Source: Planctellipticum sp942493135
GTDB lineage: Bacteria; Planctomycetota; Planctomycetia; Planctomycetales; Planctomycetaceae
Length of the DNA stretch: 64,000 bases
Direction: 5' to 3'
Assembly: GCA_942493135.1 (NCBI GenBank)
Contig: OW818684.1
Location: 2,232,001-2,296,000, forward strand
Shown here: in pieces, positions 22,404 to 31,296 of the stretch
Layout of the letters: every line of letters starts with the position of its first letter
Numbering within the stretch: position 1 is the stretch's first letter
Position numbers and translations under genes: made by a program
The notes under the pieces: generated by a model
Databases searched by the model: none
Told to the model about the DNA's origin: nothing
Seen by the model: only the letters and a program-made list of their open reading frames with translations

Positions 22404-23984
22404 ATGTCGCCGGAGTTGACCGAATCCCGCAGTCGTCCGGCTTCCGCTGCGCAGCCAGCGGCGGTGATCGACATCGGAACGACGTCGATCCGGATGGCGA
22501 TTGCGGAGATCAGCGAGGCGGGCGAAGTTCGTCCGCTGACGACGCTGACGCAGGCGGTGAACCTGGGGCGGGATACGTTCACCAAGGGGGTGATTGAGAA
22601 GAGCACGATTGAAGACTGCGTGCGGGTGTTGCGCAGCTACAAACGGGTGCTGGCCGAGTATCGGATCGAGCGTCCCGAGCAGTTACGGGCGGTGGCCACC
22701 AGCGCGGTGCGGGAGGCGCAGAACCGTCTGGCATTTCTCGATCGGATCTACACGGCGACGGGGATCTCGGTCAGCCCGATCGACGAATCGGAAGTCAGCC
22801 GGATCACGTACCTGGGGGTGCAGCCGCTGATCAAACTCGATCCGGAACTGGCCCAGCAGCGGACGATCATCACTGAGGTGGGTGGCGGCAGCACTGAGCT
22901 GCTGCTGGTGCATAACGCCGACGTGCATTTTTCGCATACATACCGGCTGGGCTCGTTTCGCCTGCGCGAGCAGCTCGAAGTGTTTCACGCGCCGCAGTCG
23001 ACCAGCCGGCACATTATGGAGACGCAGATCCGGCGGATCGTCGACCAGATTCTGCAGCAGGTTCCCTCGGAGGAGGTCCAGCAGCTTGTGGCGCTAGGGG
23101 GCGACGTCCGGTTTGCGGCCCGGCAGCTGTTTCCCGAGTGGAATCCTGCGGAGCTGACCCGACTGCCGCTGGACCGGCTGGAGAAACTGACTGACACGGT
23201 TCTGTCGTACAATGAGGACAAGCTGGTTCACAAGTATCACATTCCGTTTCCCGACGCGTGGACGCTGGGCCCGGCGCTGCTGGCGTACGTGCAGCTGGCG
23301 CGGGCGTTCGAGCTGGACCAGATTATTGCCTGCCAGATCAATCTGCGGGACGGCCTGCTGCAGGAGCTGGCGACGCGGGGGGCGTGGAATGAAGACTTCA
23401 ACAACCAGGTGATGCGTTCGTCGCTCGAACTGGGGCGCAAGTTCGATATCGACGCCGACCATGCCCGGCATGTCGCCAAGCTGTGCAAGATCCTGTTTCA
23501 GGGACTGCGTGAGGAGCATCAGCTCTCGCCCCGGTACGAACTGCTGCTGCAGGTCGCCGCGCTGCTGCACGAGATCGGGATGTATATCAGCACGGGGAGT
23601 TATCACAAGCACACGATGTATCTGATCCTCAACAGCGAACTGTTCGGCCTGTCGAAGGCCGACGAGACGCTGGTGGGGTTGACGGCCCGGTATCATCGAC
23701 GGGCCTCTCCCAAGCCGACGCACACGATTTACACGGCGCTCGACCGGGACCAGCGGATCGCGGTGGCGAAGATGGCGGCGATGCTTCGACTGGCGGATGC
23801 GCTCGATGCTTCGCACAGCCAGCGATTCCACGAGCTGCGGTTCTCGAGGGAAGGGGGCCGGCTGGTGATTTCGGTCCCGCAGGTCGAGGACTTGTCGCTG
23901 GAACAGCTTGCGCTGAAGCAGACGGGGACATTGTTTGAGGAAACGTATGGGATGCCGGTGCTGCTCCGGAAGATGAGAAGCTGA
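22404..23984 (+). CDS. ppx: Ppx/GppA phosphatase with HD domain
   Basis: The 526-residue product joins an exopolyphosphatase / pppGpp phosphatase domain (VIDIGTTSIRMAIAEI, RAVATSAVREAQN, EVGGGSTELLL, YRLGSFRLRE) to a C-terminal HD-type helical domain (ALLHEIGMYISTGSYHKHTMYLI). Such proteins hydrolyse terminal phosphates from polyphosphate or the pentaphosphate alarmone. The start at 22404 gives a short N-tail before the first ATPase motif; AGAAAGG lies upstream. The polyphosphate kinase gene follows 218 bp later, making a synthesis and breakdown pair, and a ROK kinase precedes it. The intergenic stretch before ppk1 contains a repeat-like phrase (CGAAGCACGAAATTCGAAAT). Confidence 0.9.
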   Translation: MSPELTESRSRPASAAQPAAVIDIGTTSIRMAIAEISEAGEVRPLTTLTQAVNLGRDTFTKGVIEKSTIEDCVRVLRSYKRVLAEYRIERPEQLRAVATSAVREAQNRLAFLDRIYTATGISVSPIDESEVSRITYLGVQPLIKLDPELAQQRTIITEVGGGSTELLLVHNADVHFSHTYRLGSFRLREQLEVFHAPQSTSRHIMETQIRRIVDQILQQVPSEEVQQLVALGGDVRFAARQLFPEWNPAELTRLPLDRLEKLTDTVLSYNEDKLVHKYHIPFPDAWTLGPALLAYVQLARAFELDQIIACQINLRDGLLQELATRGAWNEDFNNQVMRSSLELGRKFDIDADHARHVAKLCKILFQGLREEHQLSPRYELLLQVAALLHEIGMYISTGSYHKHTMYLILNSELFGLSKADETLVGLTARYHRRASPKPTHTIYTALDRDQRIAVAKMAAMLRLADALDASHSQRFHELRFSREGGRLVISVPQVEDLSLEQLALKQTGTLFEETYGMPVLLRKMRS

Positions 23985-24202
23985 GGCGGGGGAAATCCGA
24001 AGCACGAAATTCGAAATGAGGTCCAGATTTCCAACGCTGAAACACAGTTCGATTGAAGGGTGGCTGGCGTCGGAGTCTTCGACGACCCAGTGCCGGACGA
24101 GCCCACGGTGGAGACGGCCGGCGGAACCGGCCCTCCGCAGATGAGAACCTGACGCAGAGATCGCGATCCGCAGAAACCAACCCCGGACAATCCATCGAAA
24201 CC

Positions 24203-26317
24203 ATGTCTGCCGAACCTCGTTTTTTCAATCGCGAACTGAGCTGGCTCGAATTTAATCAGCGAGTGCTGGACGAGGCCCGCAATGAGGCCAATCCGCTGCT
24301 GGAACGGCTCAAATTCCTGGCGATCACCGCCTCGAACCTGGACGAATTCGCCAGCGTCCGCGTGGGCGGACTGAAGCTGCTCTGCGAACGGGGATCGACC
24401 CGTCCGGACCCGTCGGGCATGACTCCCGCGGAGCAGCTTTCCGCGGTCTGCGTCCGGATGCACGCCTTCATTGTCGAGCAGTACCACTGCCTGCTCGACG
24501 AACTCGAACCGGCGCTCACCGAGGCGGGAATCCGCAGATTGCGCCCGGCGGATCTCAGCGATCGCCAGCGCAAGATCGCCGAGCTGGTGTTTGAGCAGGA
24601 AGTCTTTCCGATCCTCACTCCCATCGCAGTGCCGACGGTCGCGGATTTCCCCCCGCTGATCAACCAGACGTTCAACGTCTGCGTCCGCCTGGCTCCCGCG
24701 CCGGCGACTGTGGAGCCCCGCTTCGCCGTGATCCCTTTCGGCCGGCAGCGGAAACGGTTCATCACGGTGCCGGTTGAGCAGGGTTACGGGTATTGCCCGC
24801 TGGAAGACCTGGTCGGCCTGTACGCGCAGAGGTTTTTTCCGGGGGAGACGATCGAGGAGTGCATTTCGTTCCGGATCACGCGGAATGCGGATCTGGAGCT
24901 GCGCGAAGAATTGACGTCGGACATCCTCGAAGAGATGAAGGAAGTTCTGGCGGCCCGCAAGGAGAGCGAGTGCATCCGGCTGGAAATCGCGGATTCCGCC
25001 TCGGCGATCGTCCGCGGTTTCCTGCAGTCCGCGCTGGAGCTCGACGACGACTCGGTGTATGCGATTCCCGGTCCGCTGGATCTCGCCGCTTTCATGCGGC
25101 TCACGGACTCGCAGGGGTTTGACCATCTGAAATTTGAGCCGTGGCCGCCGATTCCGAGTCCGCAGCTCGATCCGGCCGAGAGCCTGTTCACGGCGATCGC
25201 GCGGCGGGACGTGCTGCTGTACCACCCTTACGAATCGTTCGATCCGGTCGTGCGGCTGCTGGAAGAGGCGGCGGACGATCCCGAGGTGCTGGCGATCAAG
25301 CAGACGTTGTACCGCACGAGCCCGCGCAGCCCGATTATTGCAGCACTGAAGCGGGCGGCTCAGAATGGCAAGTACGTCACGGCGCTGGTGGAGCTGAAGG
25401 CCCGCTTTGACGAGGCCCGCAACATCGAATGGGCGACGGATCTGGAACGTTCCGACGTCCAGGTGATCTATGGCGTCAAGGGGCTCAAGACTCATGCCAA
25501 AATCTGCATCATCGTCCGTCGGGAACCGACGGGGATTCAGCGGTACGTCCATTTCGGCACGGGCAACTACAACGAGATCACGTCCCGCTTCTATACCGAC
25601 GCCAGCCTGATGACGTGCGACGAAGAGCTGGGCGCCGATGCGACGACGTTCTTCAACGCCATTACCGGCTACTCCCAGCCGCAGCGGTTCAGCCAGCTCG
25701 AAGCAGCTCCGCTGGGAATGCGTGACAAGCTGCTGGAGATGATCGAAGCGGAGATCATCCGGAAGAAGCACGGCCAGCGGGCGCTGATCATGGCCAAGTT
25801 CAACGCGCTGTCGGACGAAAAGATGATCGAGGCGCTCTACGCGGCCTCGAACGAGGGGGTCAAGATCCGGCTCAACATCCGCGGCGTCTGCTGCCTCCGT
25901 CCCGGGGTCCCGGGTCTCAGCGAGAATATTACCGTGACGAGCGTGATCGACCGCTTTCTGGAACACAGCCGGATTGCGTATTTCCACCACGGCGGCGATC
26001 AGCGACTGTTCATTTCCAGCGCGGACTGGATGTCCCGCAATCTCGACCGGCGGGTGGAGCTGCTGGTCCCGGTCGAGCAGCCGCAGGCCCGCGACCGTCT
26101 GCTGTCCGCCCTGAAGATCAGCCTGCAGGACGATGTGAAAGCCCGCCGGCTGCTTCCGGACGGCCGATACGAATCGGTTTCTCGCAATCCGCGCAGCGAG
26201 CCTTTCCGCAGTCAGGAAGTTCTCTATCGGCGCTACAAGGACGCCGCCGAGGATCGAGCGCGCCCCGAATTCACCATGTTCGAGCCCCACCGCGCCCCCG
26301 GTCAGGACGACGACTGA
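24203..26317 (+). CDS. ppk1: Polyphosphate kinase 1
   Basis: The 704-residue enzyme makes polyphosphate from ATP at the membrane. Landmarks are RFFNRELSWLEFNQRVL at the N-terminus, NLDEF, the catalytic histidine in KTHAKICII (residue 431), the second conserved histidine in FLEHSRIAYF (residue 588) and FISSADWMSRNLDRRVEL. All four PPK domains appear present and length is typical. The ATG at 24203 is preferred over the extended frame because it begins exactly at the family's N-terminal motif. It follows ppx and is followed 35 bp later by an esterase gene, so the last may be co-transcribed. Confidence 0.95.
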   Translation: MSAEPRFFNRELSWLEFNQRVLDEARNEANPLLERLKFLAITASNLDEFASVRVGGLKLLCERGSTRPDPSGMTPAEQLSAVCVRMHAFIVEQYHCLLDELEPALTEAGIRRLRPADLSDRQRKIAELVFEQEVFPILTPIAVPTVADFPPLINQTFNVCVRLAPAPATVEPRFAVIPFGRQRKRFITVPVEQGYGYCPLEDLVGLYAQRFFPGETIEECISFRITRNADLELREELTSDILEEMKEVLAARKESECIRLEIADSASAIVRGFLQSALELDDDSVYAIPGPLDLAAFMRLTDSQGFDHLKFEPWPPIPSPQLDPAESLFTAIARRDVLLYHPYESFDPVVRLLEEAADDPEVLAIKQTLYRTSPRSPIIAALKRAAQNGKYVTALVELKARFDEARNIEWATDLERSDVQVIYGVKGLKTHAKICIIVRREPTGIQRYVHFGTGNYNEITSRFYTDASLMTCDEELGADATTFFNAITGYSQPQRFSQLEAAPLGMRDKLLEMIEAEIIRKKHGQRALIMAKFNALSDEKMIEALYAASNEGVKIRLNIRGVCCLRPGVPGLSENITVTSVIDRFLEHSRIAYFHHGGDQRLFISSADWMSRNLDRRVELLVPVEQPQARDRLLSALKISLQDDVKARRLLPDGRYESVSRNPRSEPFRSQEVLYRRYKDAAEDRARPEFTMFEPHRAPGQDDD

Positions 26318-26352
26318 CCCGTTGATTCCCACCGCTTTTGCAAAGTGACGCC

Positions 26353-27282
26353 ATGTCTTTGCATCCTCAGGCTGCGGCTTTCCTCGCCGTCTGGAACCGC
26401 GTCAACACCGCTCCGCTGGAGACGACGCCGGTCGAAGTCACCCGGAAGTCCCTGATGGCCGGTATTGGCCCGCTGAAGGACTGTCCGGAACTGGCACGGA
26501 TTGAGACACTCTCGATCGACGGGCCCGATGGCCCGTTGCGCATCCGCGTCTATCAGCCGCATGGCGATACGCCGCAGCCGGTCTGCCTCTACTTTCACGG
26601 CGGGGGCTGGGTGCTGAACAGCATTGATACGCACGACGATCTCGCCCGCCGACTGGCCGCCGCCGGGGGGTGCAGCGTCATTTCTGTCGATTACCGCCTG
26701 GCGCCGGAGCACAAGTACCCCGCAGCGGTGGAGGACGCCTGGTCTGCGCTGGAGTGGACTGTTCGTCATGGCGGAGAGTACGGCATCGACGCCAGTCGGA
26801 TCGCCGTCTGCGGCGACAGCGCGGGCGCCAACCTGGCGGCGGTGCTGTGCCTGCTGGCCCGCGACCGCCAGGGGCCGCCGATCAAGGCTCAGATTCTCGC
26901 CTATCCAATCACCGACTGCGACTTCGAGCGGTTCAGCTACCTGACGAATGCCGAGGGGTATTTTCTGACCCGGAGCCAGATGCAGTGGTTCTGGGGGCAG
27001 TACGTTTCGACTCCGCAGCAGATGCGGGAGCCGTATGCGTCGCCGCTGCTGGCGGATTCGCTGGCGGAGCTGCCTCCTGCGGTGGTGCTGACGGCGGAAT
27101 ACGATCCGCTGCGCGACGAAGGGGAGGCTTATGGGACAGCGCTGGCGGCGGCGGGCATCCCTGCCACGCTCGTCCGCTATCCGGGGATGATTCATGGCTT
27201 CCTGAAGCGCGTCGAATCGTTTGATGACGCCCGGTCAGCCATTCAGCTCATCGGCAAGGAGCTCCGCTCCAGACTCGCCTGA
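26353..27282 (+). CDS. Alpha/beta hydrolase, HSL family esterase
   Basis: This 309-residue protein is a hormone-sensitive-lipase-type carboxylesterase: oxyanion-hole HGGGW (about residue 85), nucleophile elbow GDSAG (about 155), an acid in TAEYDPLRDEG and the catalytic histidine in GMIHGFLK. It should hydrolyse short acyl esters; the natural substrate is unknown. No signal peptide is seen. Start at ATG 26353 gives MSLHPQAAAF, a usual family opening. It follows ppk1 closely and converges on dnaA; only 21 bp separate the two stops. Confidence 0.9.
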   Translation: MSLHPQAAAFLAVWNRVNTAPLETTPVEVTRKSLMAGIGPLKDCPELARIETLSIDGPDGPLRIRVYQPHGDTPQPVCLYFHGGGWVLNSIDTHDDLARRLAAAGGCSVISVDYRLAPEHKYPAAVEDAWSALEWTVRHGGEYGIDASRIAVCGDSAGANLAAVLCLLARDRQGPPIKAQILAYPITDCDFERFSYLTNAEGYFLTRSQMQWFWGQYVSTPQQMREPYASPLLADSLAELPPAVVLTAEYDPLRDEGEAYGTALAAAGIPATLVRYPGMIHGFLKRVESFDDARSAIQLIGKELRSRLA

Positions 27283-27303
27283 GCCACCCGTTTTCTCAGA
27301 AGC

Positions 27304-28815
27304 TCATCCTGCCAGCAATTGCTGTTCGAGGACGCTCAGGACTTCACCGACCGACCATTCCTGGGCGGCGATCCTGAGTGTCGCCTGCTCTTCGAGCCAC
27401 TGCTGGACTTTGCGTTCGGCGGACATCACGGTGCTGTGATTCCGTCCGCCGAAGTGCTGACCGATTTCGCTGTAGGCCGATTGCGTCAGTCGACGGGCGA
27501 GGTACATGGCCAGCATGCGCGGATGACTGACGGTCCGCGCCCGGCAGGCTGACTTGAGATCCTTGGGCTTGACGCCGAACAGACCGCAGATGACTCGTTC
27601 GACATCCGCGAGCCGGATGATCCGCATGCAGTCGCGTTCGAGATCGGCCAGGACCTGCCGGGCGGCGGTCTGTGTGACGCGACGGCCGGTCATCGAGTAA
27701 TAGGTCTGCAGGCAGTTGAGCGCTCCTTCGAGTTCCCGGACGTTGGTCGGGAACCGCTGAGCGACGTAGGAGAGAGCCTCCGGGGCGTATTCTCCTTCCA
27801 TGCGCTTCGCCTTGGCGGCGACGATTTTCTCGCGCGTGGCCAGGTCGGGGGAGTCGAGTCGGCAGACCAGTCCCGAGAGGAACCGGGAGACGAGGTCGTC
27901 TCCCAGCTTGGTCAGCAGCCGGGGATGCCGGTTGCTGGTGACGACGACCTGGCGGCCGTGGTCGTTCAGCTCGGCGAACGTGTGCAGGAATTCTTCCTGG
28001 AAAACCCGCTTGGATTCGAAGAAGTCGACGTCGTCGACCAGCAGCACGTCGACCGTCCGGAACCGCTGGCGAAACGCGGGGAGCGTGTGGTCGCGGAGGG
28101 CCTGCGTGAAGTAGTTGGCAAACGCCTCGGCGGTGATCAGGATGACGTGGAGACCGGGCTGCACCTTGCGCAGTTGCTTGCAGATCCCCTCGATCAGGTG
28201 CGTCTTGCCGGTCCCGCAGGCGCCGCACAAAACGAGGGGGTTAAACCGGACCGGCTGTGAGCCGGCGATTTGTCGGGCGGCCGTGAGAGCCAGTTCGGCC
28301 CCCGGGCTGGCGATGAAGTCGTTCAACTCCGCCAGCCGGCGGCTTTTTACGCCGTGGGCATGTCCCGGCGCGGTCTGCGACTCAGCCGTCGATCGCCCGT
28401 TCCGAACTGCGATCCGGTCGGGGACCTTTGTCGGGGTGGTTTCGAGGGCTGCGGTCGTCTTGCGCGTCAGTCCCGCGATGGCGACGGGGCCGACCTGGGC
28501 CGACCGGGACTCCCCGGTTCCCAGCGACAGGCTGGCGTCGACCTCGAAGGCGACGTGGGCCGAGGCGCCGAGGACGGTCCTGGCGGCTTCGACCATCACT
28601 GAGCGGAACTGTTTCTGCATCCAGTTGAGCAGAAACGGACTTCCGACTCCGACTGTCAACTGGTCATCTTCTACCCTCAGTCGAATTTTGCCGTCGCACC
28701 ACATCGCGTAGCGCTTGGCCCCGAGCTGACTTTGCAGCTCGGCATGGATCGACTCTATCAGCGGCGAATCAGAACTGGCGCGCCCTCGCGCCGGCGGCGT
28801 CATGCCGGGCTGCAT
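27304..28815 (-). CDS. dnaA: Chromosomal replication initiator DnaA
   Basis: The 503-residue product has the four DnaA parts: an N-terminal domain (RYAMWCDGKIRLRVEDDQL), a long variable linker (about 95-160), an AAA+ domain with Walker A GACGTGKTH (198-206) and Walker B VLLVDDVDFF, and a DNA-binding end with the signature AYSEIGQHFGGRNHSTVMSAERKV. The Walker B segment reads VDDVDFF rather than the common IDDIQFL. It starts replication by opening oriC. The usual neighbours dnaN, recF and gyrB are absent, as often in planctomycetes. A DnaA-box-like nonamer lies 356 bp upstream. A second in-frame ATG is 4 codons inside. Confidence 0.93.
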   Translation of the reverse strand: MQPGMTPPARGRASSDSPLIESIHAELQSQLGAKRYAMWCDGKIRLRVEDDQLTVGVGSPFLLNWMQKQFRSVMVEAARTVLGASAHVAFEVDASLSLGTGESRSAQVGPVAIAGLTRKTTAALETTPTKVPDRIAVRNGRSTAESQTAPGHAHGVKSRRLAELNDFIASPGAELALTAARQIAGSQPVRFNPLVLCGACGTGKTHLIEGICKQLRKVQPGLHVILITAEAFANYFTQALRDHTLPAFRQRFRTVDVLLVDDVDFFESKRVFQEEFLHTFAELNDHGRQVVVTSNRHPRLLTKLGDDLVSRFLSGLVCRLDSPDLATREKIVAAKAKRMEGEYAPEALSYVAQRFPTNVRELEGALNCLQTYYSMTGRRVTQTAARQVLADLERDCMRIIRLADVERVICGLFGVKPKDLKSACRARTVSHPRMLAMYLARRLTQSAYSEIGQHFGGRNHSTVMSAERKVQQWLEEQATLRIAAQEWSVGEVLSVLEQQLLAG

Positions 28816-29187
28816 CTTGCGACCCCCCCCAGGTGATCACCGACAGCGCAGACCGGAAGCGTTCCGGTGGGACCGGTTGGCGCGGAATGCAGACTGCTGC
28901 AGACGGGAAAGTCAACAGGCAGGAAGTCGGGAGATCAGGTCATCAGACAGGAACTGCGGTTGCTCGTCTCTCACCACGCTCAGCCGCAGACATTGGGAAC
29001 TCATTCAGTGGGGCCGATGGTACTCCCTCGCCGCAGGGAGTCAAACGAAAAGGGTTCGCAAAAAATTCTCAGTTCACCAACCCGAGCTTCTGACCTCCGG
29101 AACTCCGTGCGCACCCGAGAGTTTTCGCAAGTCGGCCCTCGCGGAGCAGTCCGCGCGTTCGCGCTGACCTTGTGCATAACCTGTCGA
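28816..29187. other. dnaA upstream region
   Basis: This 372-bp gap lies between dnaA and the GNAT gene, both on the minus strand. It holds one DnaA-box-like site (29171-29179) and an A-rich patch (aaaaaattctcag) near 29060. It may carry the dnaA promoter; only one box was found, so an origin is not established. Confidence 0.4.
29171..29179. promoter_or_regulatory. DnaA-box-like nonamer
   Basis: TGTGCATAA (TTATGCACA on the minus strand) fits the consensus TTATNCACA. It overlaps the end of the GNAT upstream gap, 356 bp before dnaA. DnaA boxes near dnaA commonly mediate autoregulation. Confidence 0.35.
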
Positions 29188-30126
29188 TTACTCCCGTGCC
29201 GAACTTGACCGGAGCCACAGGAACAGCTCCCGACGAGCCAGTTGGACGAAGCCGAGATCCTCGTAAACCCTCACAGCAAAAGAATTTTGCTCGTCGACCG
29301 CCAGAAAGAGTGCAGAGCGACCCCGCTCGCGGGCGACAAGGAGGCCATCCTGGATCAGCCGGCGTCCGAGGCCCGAACCGCGAGCGTCGGGGGCGACGCC
29401 AACGTAGACCAGTTCGACGGCACTCTGCTCCGGATGATCGCCCAGGAGCAAGATCGCCGCGTCTTGTCCGTCGGACTTGTACAGTCTCCACCACGCGGGG
29501 GTGAACTCGCCGGACAGCCGGTGACTGGCCAGAGCTTCTGAACCAGACCGCAGGCCGTTGATCATGGGGCAATCGATGCTCCCGAGGTACGTTTCCTCCA
29601 AGGCGCGGACAAACCGTTCGCCATTTCGTTTCGGTTCGTATTCCTCCCAGCTCAGATCCGGGATGACTGGCGAATCCGGCAGATCTCGCAGGCCCCGAGC
29701 CAGGAACGAGAGGGTCCCGCCGGACTGAAAACCGGCTCGTTTCAGCGCCGTGGTGTCCCACGGTTCACTGCAGTCGGCCAGACATTGTCCCCAGACGACC
29801 GCTTCCCGCTGAAACTCGGCGATGACTCCGGCGAGGACCGCTGACTGGGCTGCGGCGCGCTCGTCAGGATCGCTGAGCGTGCTTGCGGCCGGCCAGGTGA
29901 CGCCCACGCCGTCTGGGAGCATCGTGACCAGGGCCGCGGCGTCGATGCGACCGCCGCGTTCGGCGATGAGGAGCCGGCTGAGATCCAGAGAGCCACCTTC
30001 AGCGCCGGCGAGGGCTTCGGCCAGGACCTCTGTGCGGCGTGGTTCCTCCAAGGGAGAAAACTGCACGGCCAGCGCGGCGCCCCATTCCTCGGGGCGGGCC
30101 GGACGGACGGTCCATGATGCTTCCAT
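29188..30126 (-). CDS. GNAT-family N-acetyltransferase
   Basis: The 312-residue protein has a C-terminal GNAT domain with the acetyl-CoA loop in ELVYVGVAPDARGSGLGRRLIQDGL and a typical ending NSFAVRVYEDLGFVQLARREL. The N-terminal half (VRPARPEEWGAALAVQF...) looks like a second, degenerate GNAT fold, as in tandem-GNAT enzymes. It transfers acetyl from acetyl-CoA to an unknown amine. CTGGAG lies 6 bases before the ATG at 30126. The RecA/KaiC-like ATPase gene lies 147 bp upstream on the same strand; that gap contains a GTCAGTTGTCAGT phrase also seen in two other intergenic spots. Confidence 0.85.
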   Translation of the reverse strand: MEASWTVRPARPEEWGAALAVQFSPLEEPRRTEVLAEALAGAEGGSLDLSRLLIAERGGRIDAAALVTMLPDGVGVTWPAASTLSDPDERAAAQSAVLAGVIAEFQREAVVWGQCLADCSEPWDTTALKRAGFQSGGTLSFLARGLRDLPDSPVIPDLSWEEYEPKRNGERFVRALEETYLGSIDCPMINGLRSGSEALASHRLSGEFTPAWWRLYKSDGQDAAILLLGDHPEQSAVELVYVGVAPDARGSGLGRRLIQDGLLVARERGRSALFLAVDEQNSFAVRVYEDLGFVQLARRELFLWLRSSSARE

Positions 30127-30272
30127 GCCGGACTCCAGGGGTGGAGTTGCTACTTGGTCAGTTGTCAGTCGTCCGTTGCGGAGACACCAGACAAGCAGGC
30201 CTCCATTTCCTGTGCATGGTCGCCTTGCGGCCTCCGCTCGCTCCGTATCTCTGCGAGAGGTATTTTCTGATT

Positions 30273-31157
30273 TCACTCATGCAGGAGTGTCAGGCCTTTG
30301 TCGCCGATTTCGAAAGGGACGATGGAGTCGTCGCAGGCGCTGCCGCGGTGTTTGGCGACGTGGAGCGCCCGCCGCATTTTGACACCGTCGCGGATCTTGC
30401 CCATCAGGATGATCGTGTTGGCGTTGGCCAGTTCGTCGCCGCTCTCGATGGGACGGGAGAGGAGCTGGTCCAGCAGGACCTCGTGCGACGTATAGAGCAT
30501 CAGGCAGGCCAGCTCGCGGTGGTCGTACATCCGGGCCTGTATCTGCGGTTCCTGCTCGCGGAAGTGGACCCGGAACAGGTCCCGTGCGACCCAGTCGGCG
30601 TCCTTGTGCAGAATCTGATGATAGATGTAGTCGAACACGTGGAACTGAAATGACTCGCTGACCTTCTCGACCGGCTCGATGCCGTCGATGACGCAGCGAC
30701 GGACGCCGTGCACAAAGTTGCCGTAGAAGAAGGCGATCGCCTGGTCGAGCTTCTGGTTCAGCTCGACTTTCCACTCCTGCCAGTCGGTGGTATCCATGTC
30801 CTGTCGGGTGACGCGCCGGCCGGAGCGGCGGAAGATGTGGAACAGGTCGCGGCGGGTCGCTTCCCGGCTCCAGACGTACTCCGGGCGGAAGGCTTCATCG
30901 ATGAGCCGTTCGGTCATTTCCCAGCCGCACATGCGTTTGGCGTAGTCGATGTGGTTCTGGGAATCGCCGCGAGAGGTCATATCGAAGACGATCCCGGTTT
31001 CGCCTTCCTGGCGGCGGCCGGCTTCGAGGAAGTGGATGCCGAGCTGCGTCTTGCCGACGCCCGTCGCTCCCATGACCACAGTCATCGTGCCGGGAAGCAG
31101 CCCGCCCCCCAGCATCCGATCCAGCTCCGCCAATCCTGTACTGATCCGTTCAGCCAT
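30273..31157 (-). CDS. RecA/KaiC-like ATPase
   Basis: This 294-residue protein reads RISTGLAELDRMLGGGLLPGTMTVVMGATGVGKTQLGIHFL, the hallmark opening of KaiC/RadA/GvpD-type P-loop ATPases, with Walker A at residues 30-37. Downstream are FDMTSRGDSQNHIDYAKRMCGW and a C-terminal LLDQLLSRPIESGDELANANTIILMGKI. Family members bind ATP in rings and act as switches, but no specific partner is known here. The start at 31157 gives the family-like MAERISTG; an in-frame ATG 13 codons upstream (31196) is an alternative. A GNAT gene follows on the same strand. Confidence 0.8.
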   Translation of the reverse strand: MAERISTGLAELDRMLGGGLLPGTMTVVMGATGVGKTQLGIHFLEAGRRQEGETGIVFDMTSRGDSQNHIDYAKRMCGWEMTERLIDEAFRPEYVWSREATRRDLFHIFRRSGRRVTRQDMDTTDWQEWKVELNQKLDQAIAFFYGNFVHGVRRCVIDGIEPVEKVSESFQFHVFDYIYHQILHKDADWVARDLFRVHFREQEPQIQARMYDHRELACLMLYTSHEVLLDQLLSRPIESGDELANANTIILMGKIRDGVKMRRALHVAKHRGSACDDSIVPFEIGDKGLTLLHE

Positions 31158-31296
31158 CACCAACCGCCATTCCTGCAAGCTCGCGAGAGAGGCCATGCCC
31201 TCGGCGTTGAAGCTCCAAACACCAGATCACAAATTTCAGACCAGATACGACCTGTCGACGGCCGTCGTTCTCACAACTGACCACGGGCCACTGACC

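Noticed and set aside
29171..29179. A full oriC next to dnaA
   Set aside because: Only one consensus DnaA box was found, with no cluster or clear AT-rich unwinding element. Kept as a single possible site.
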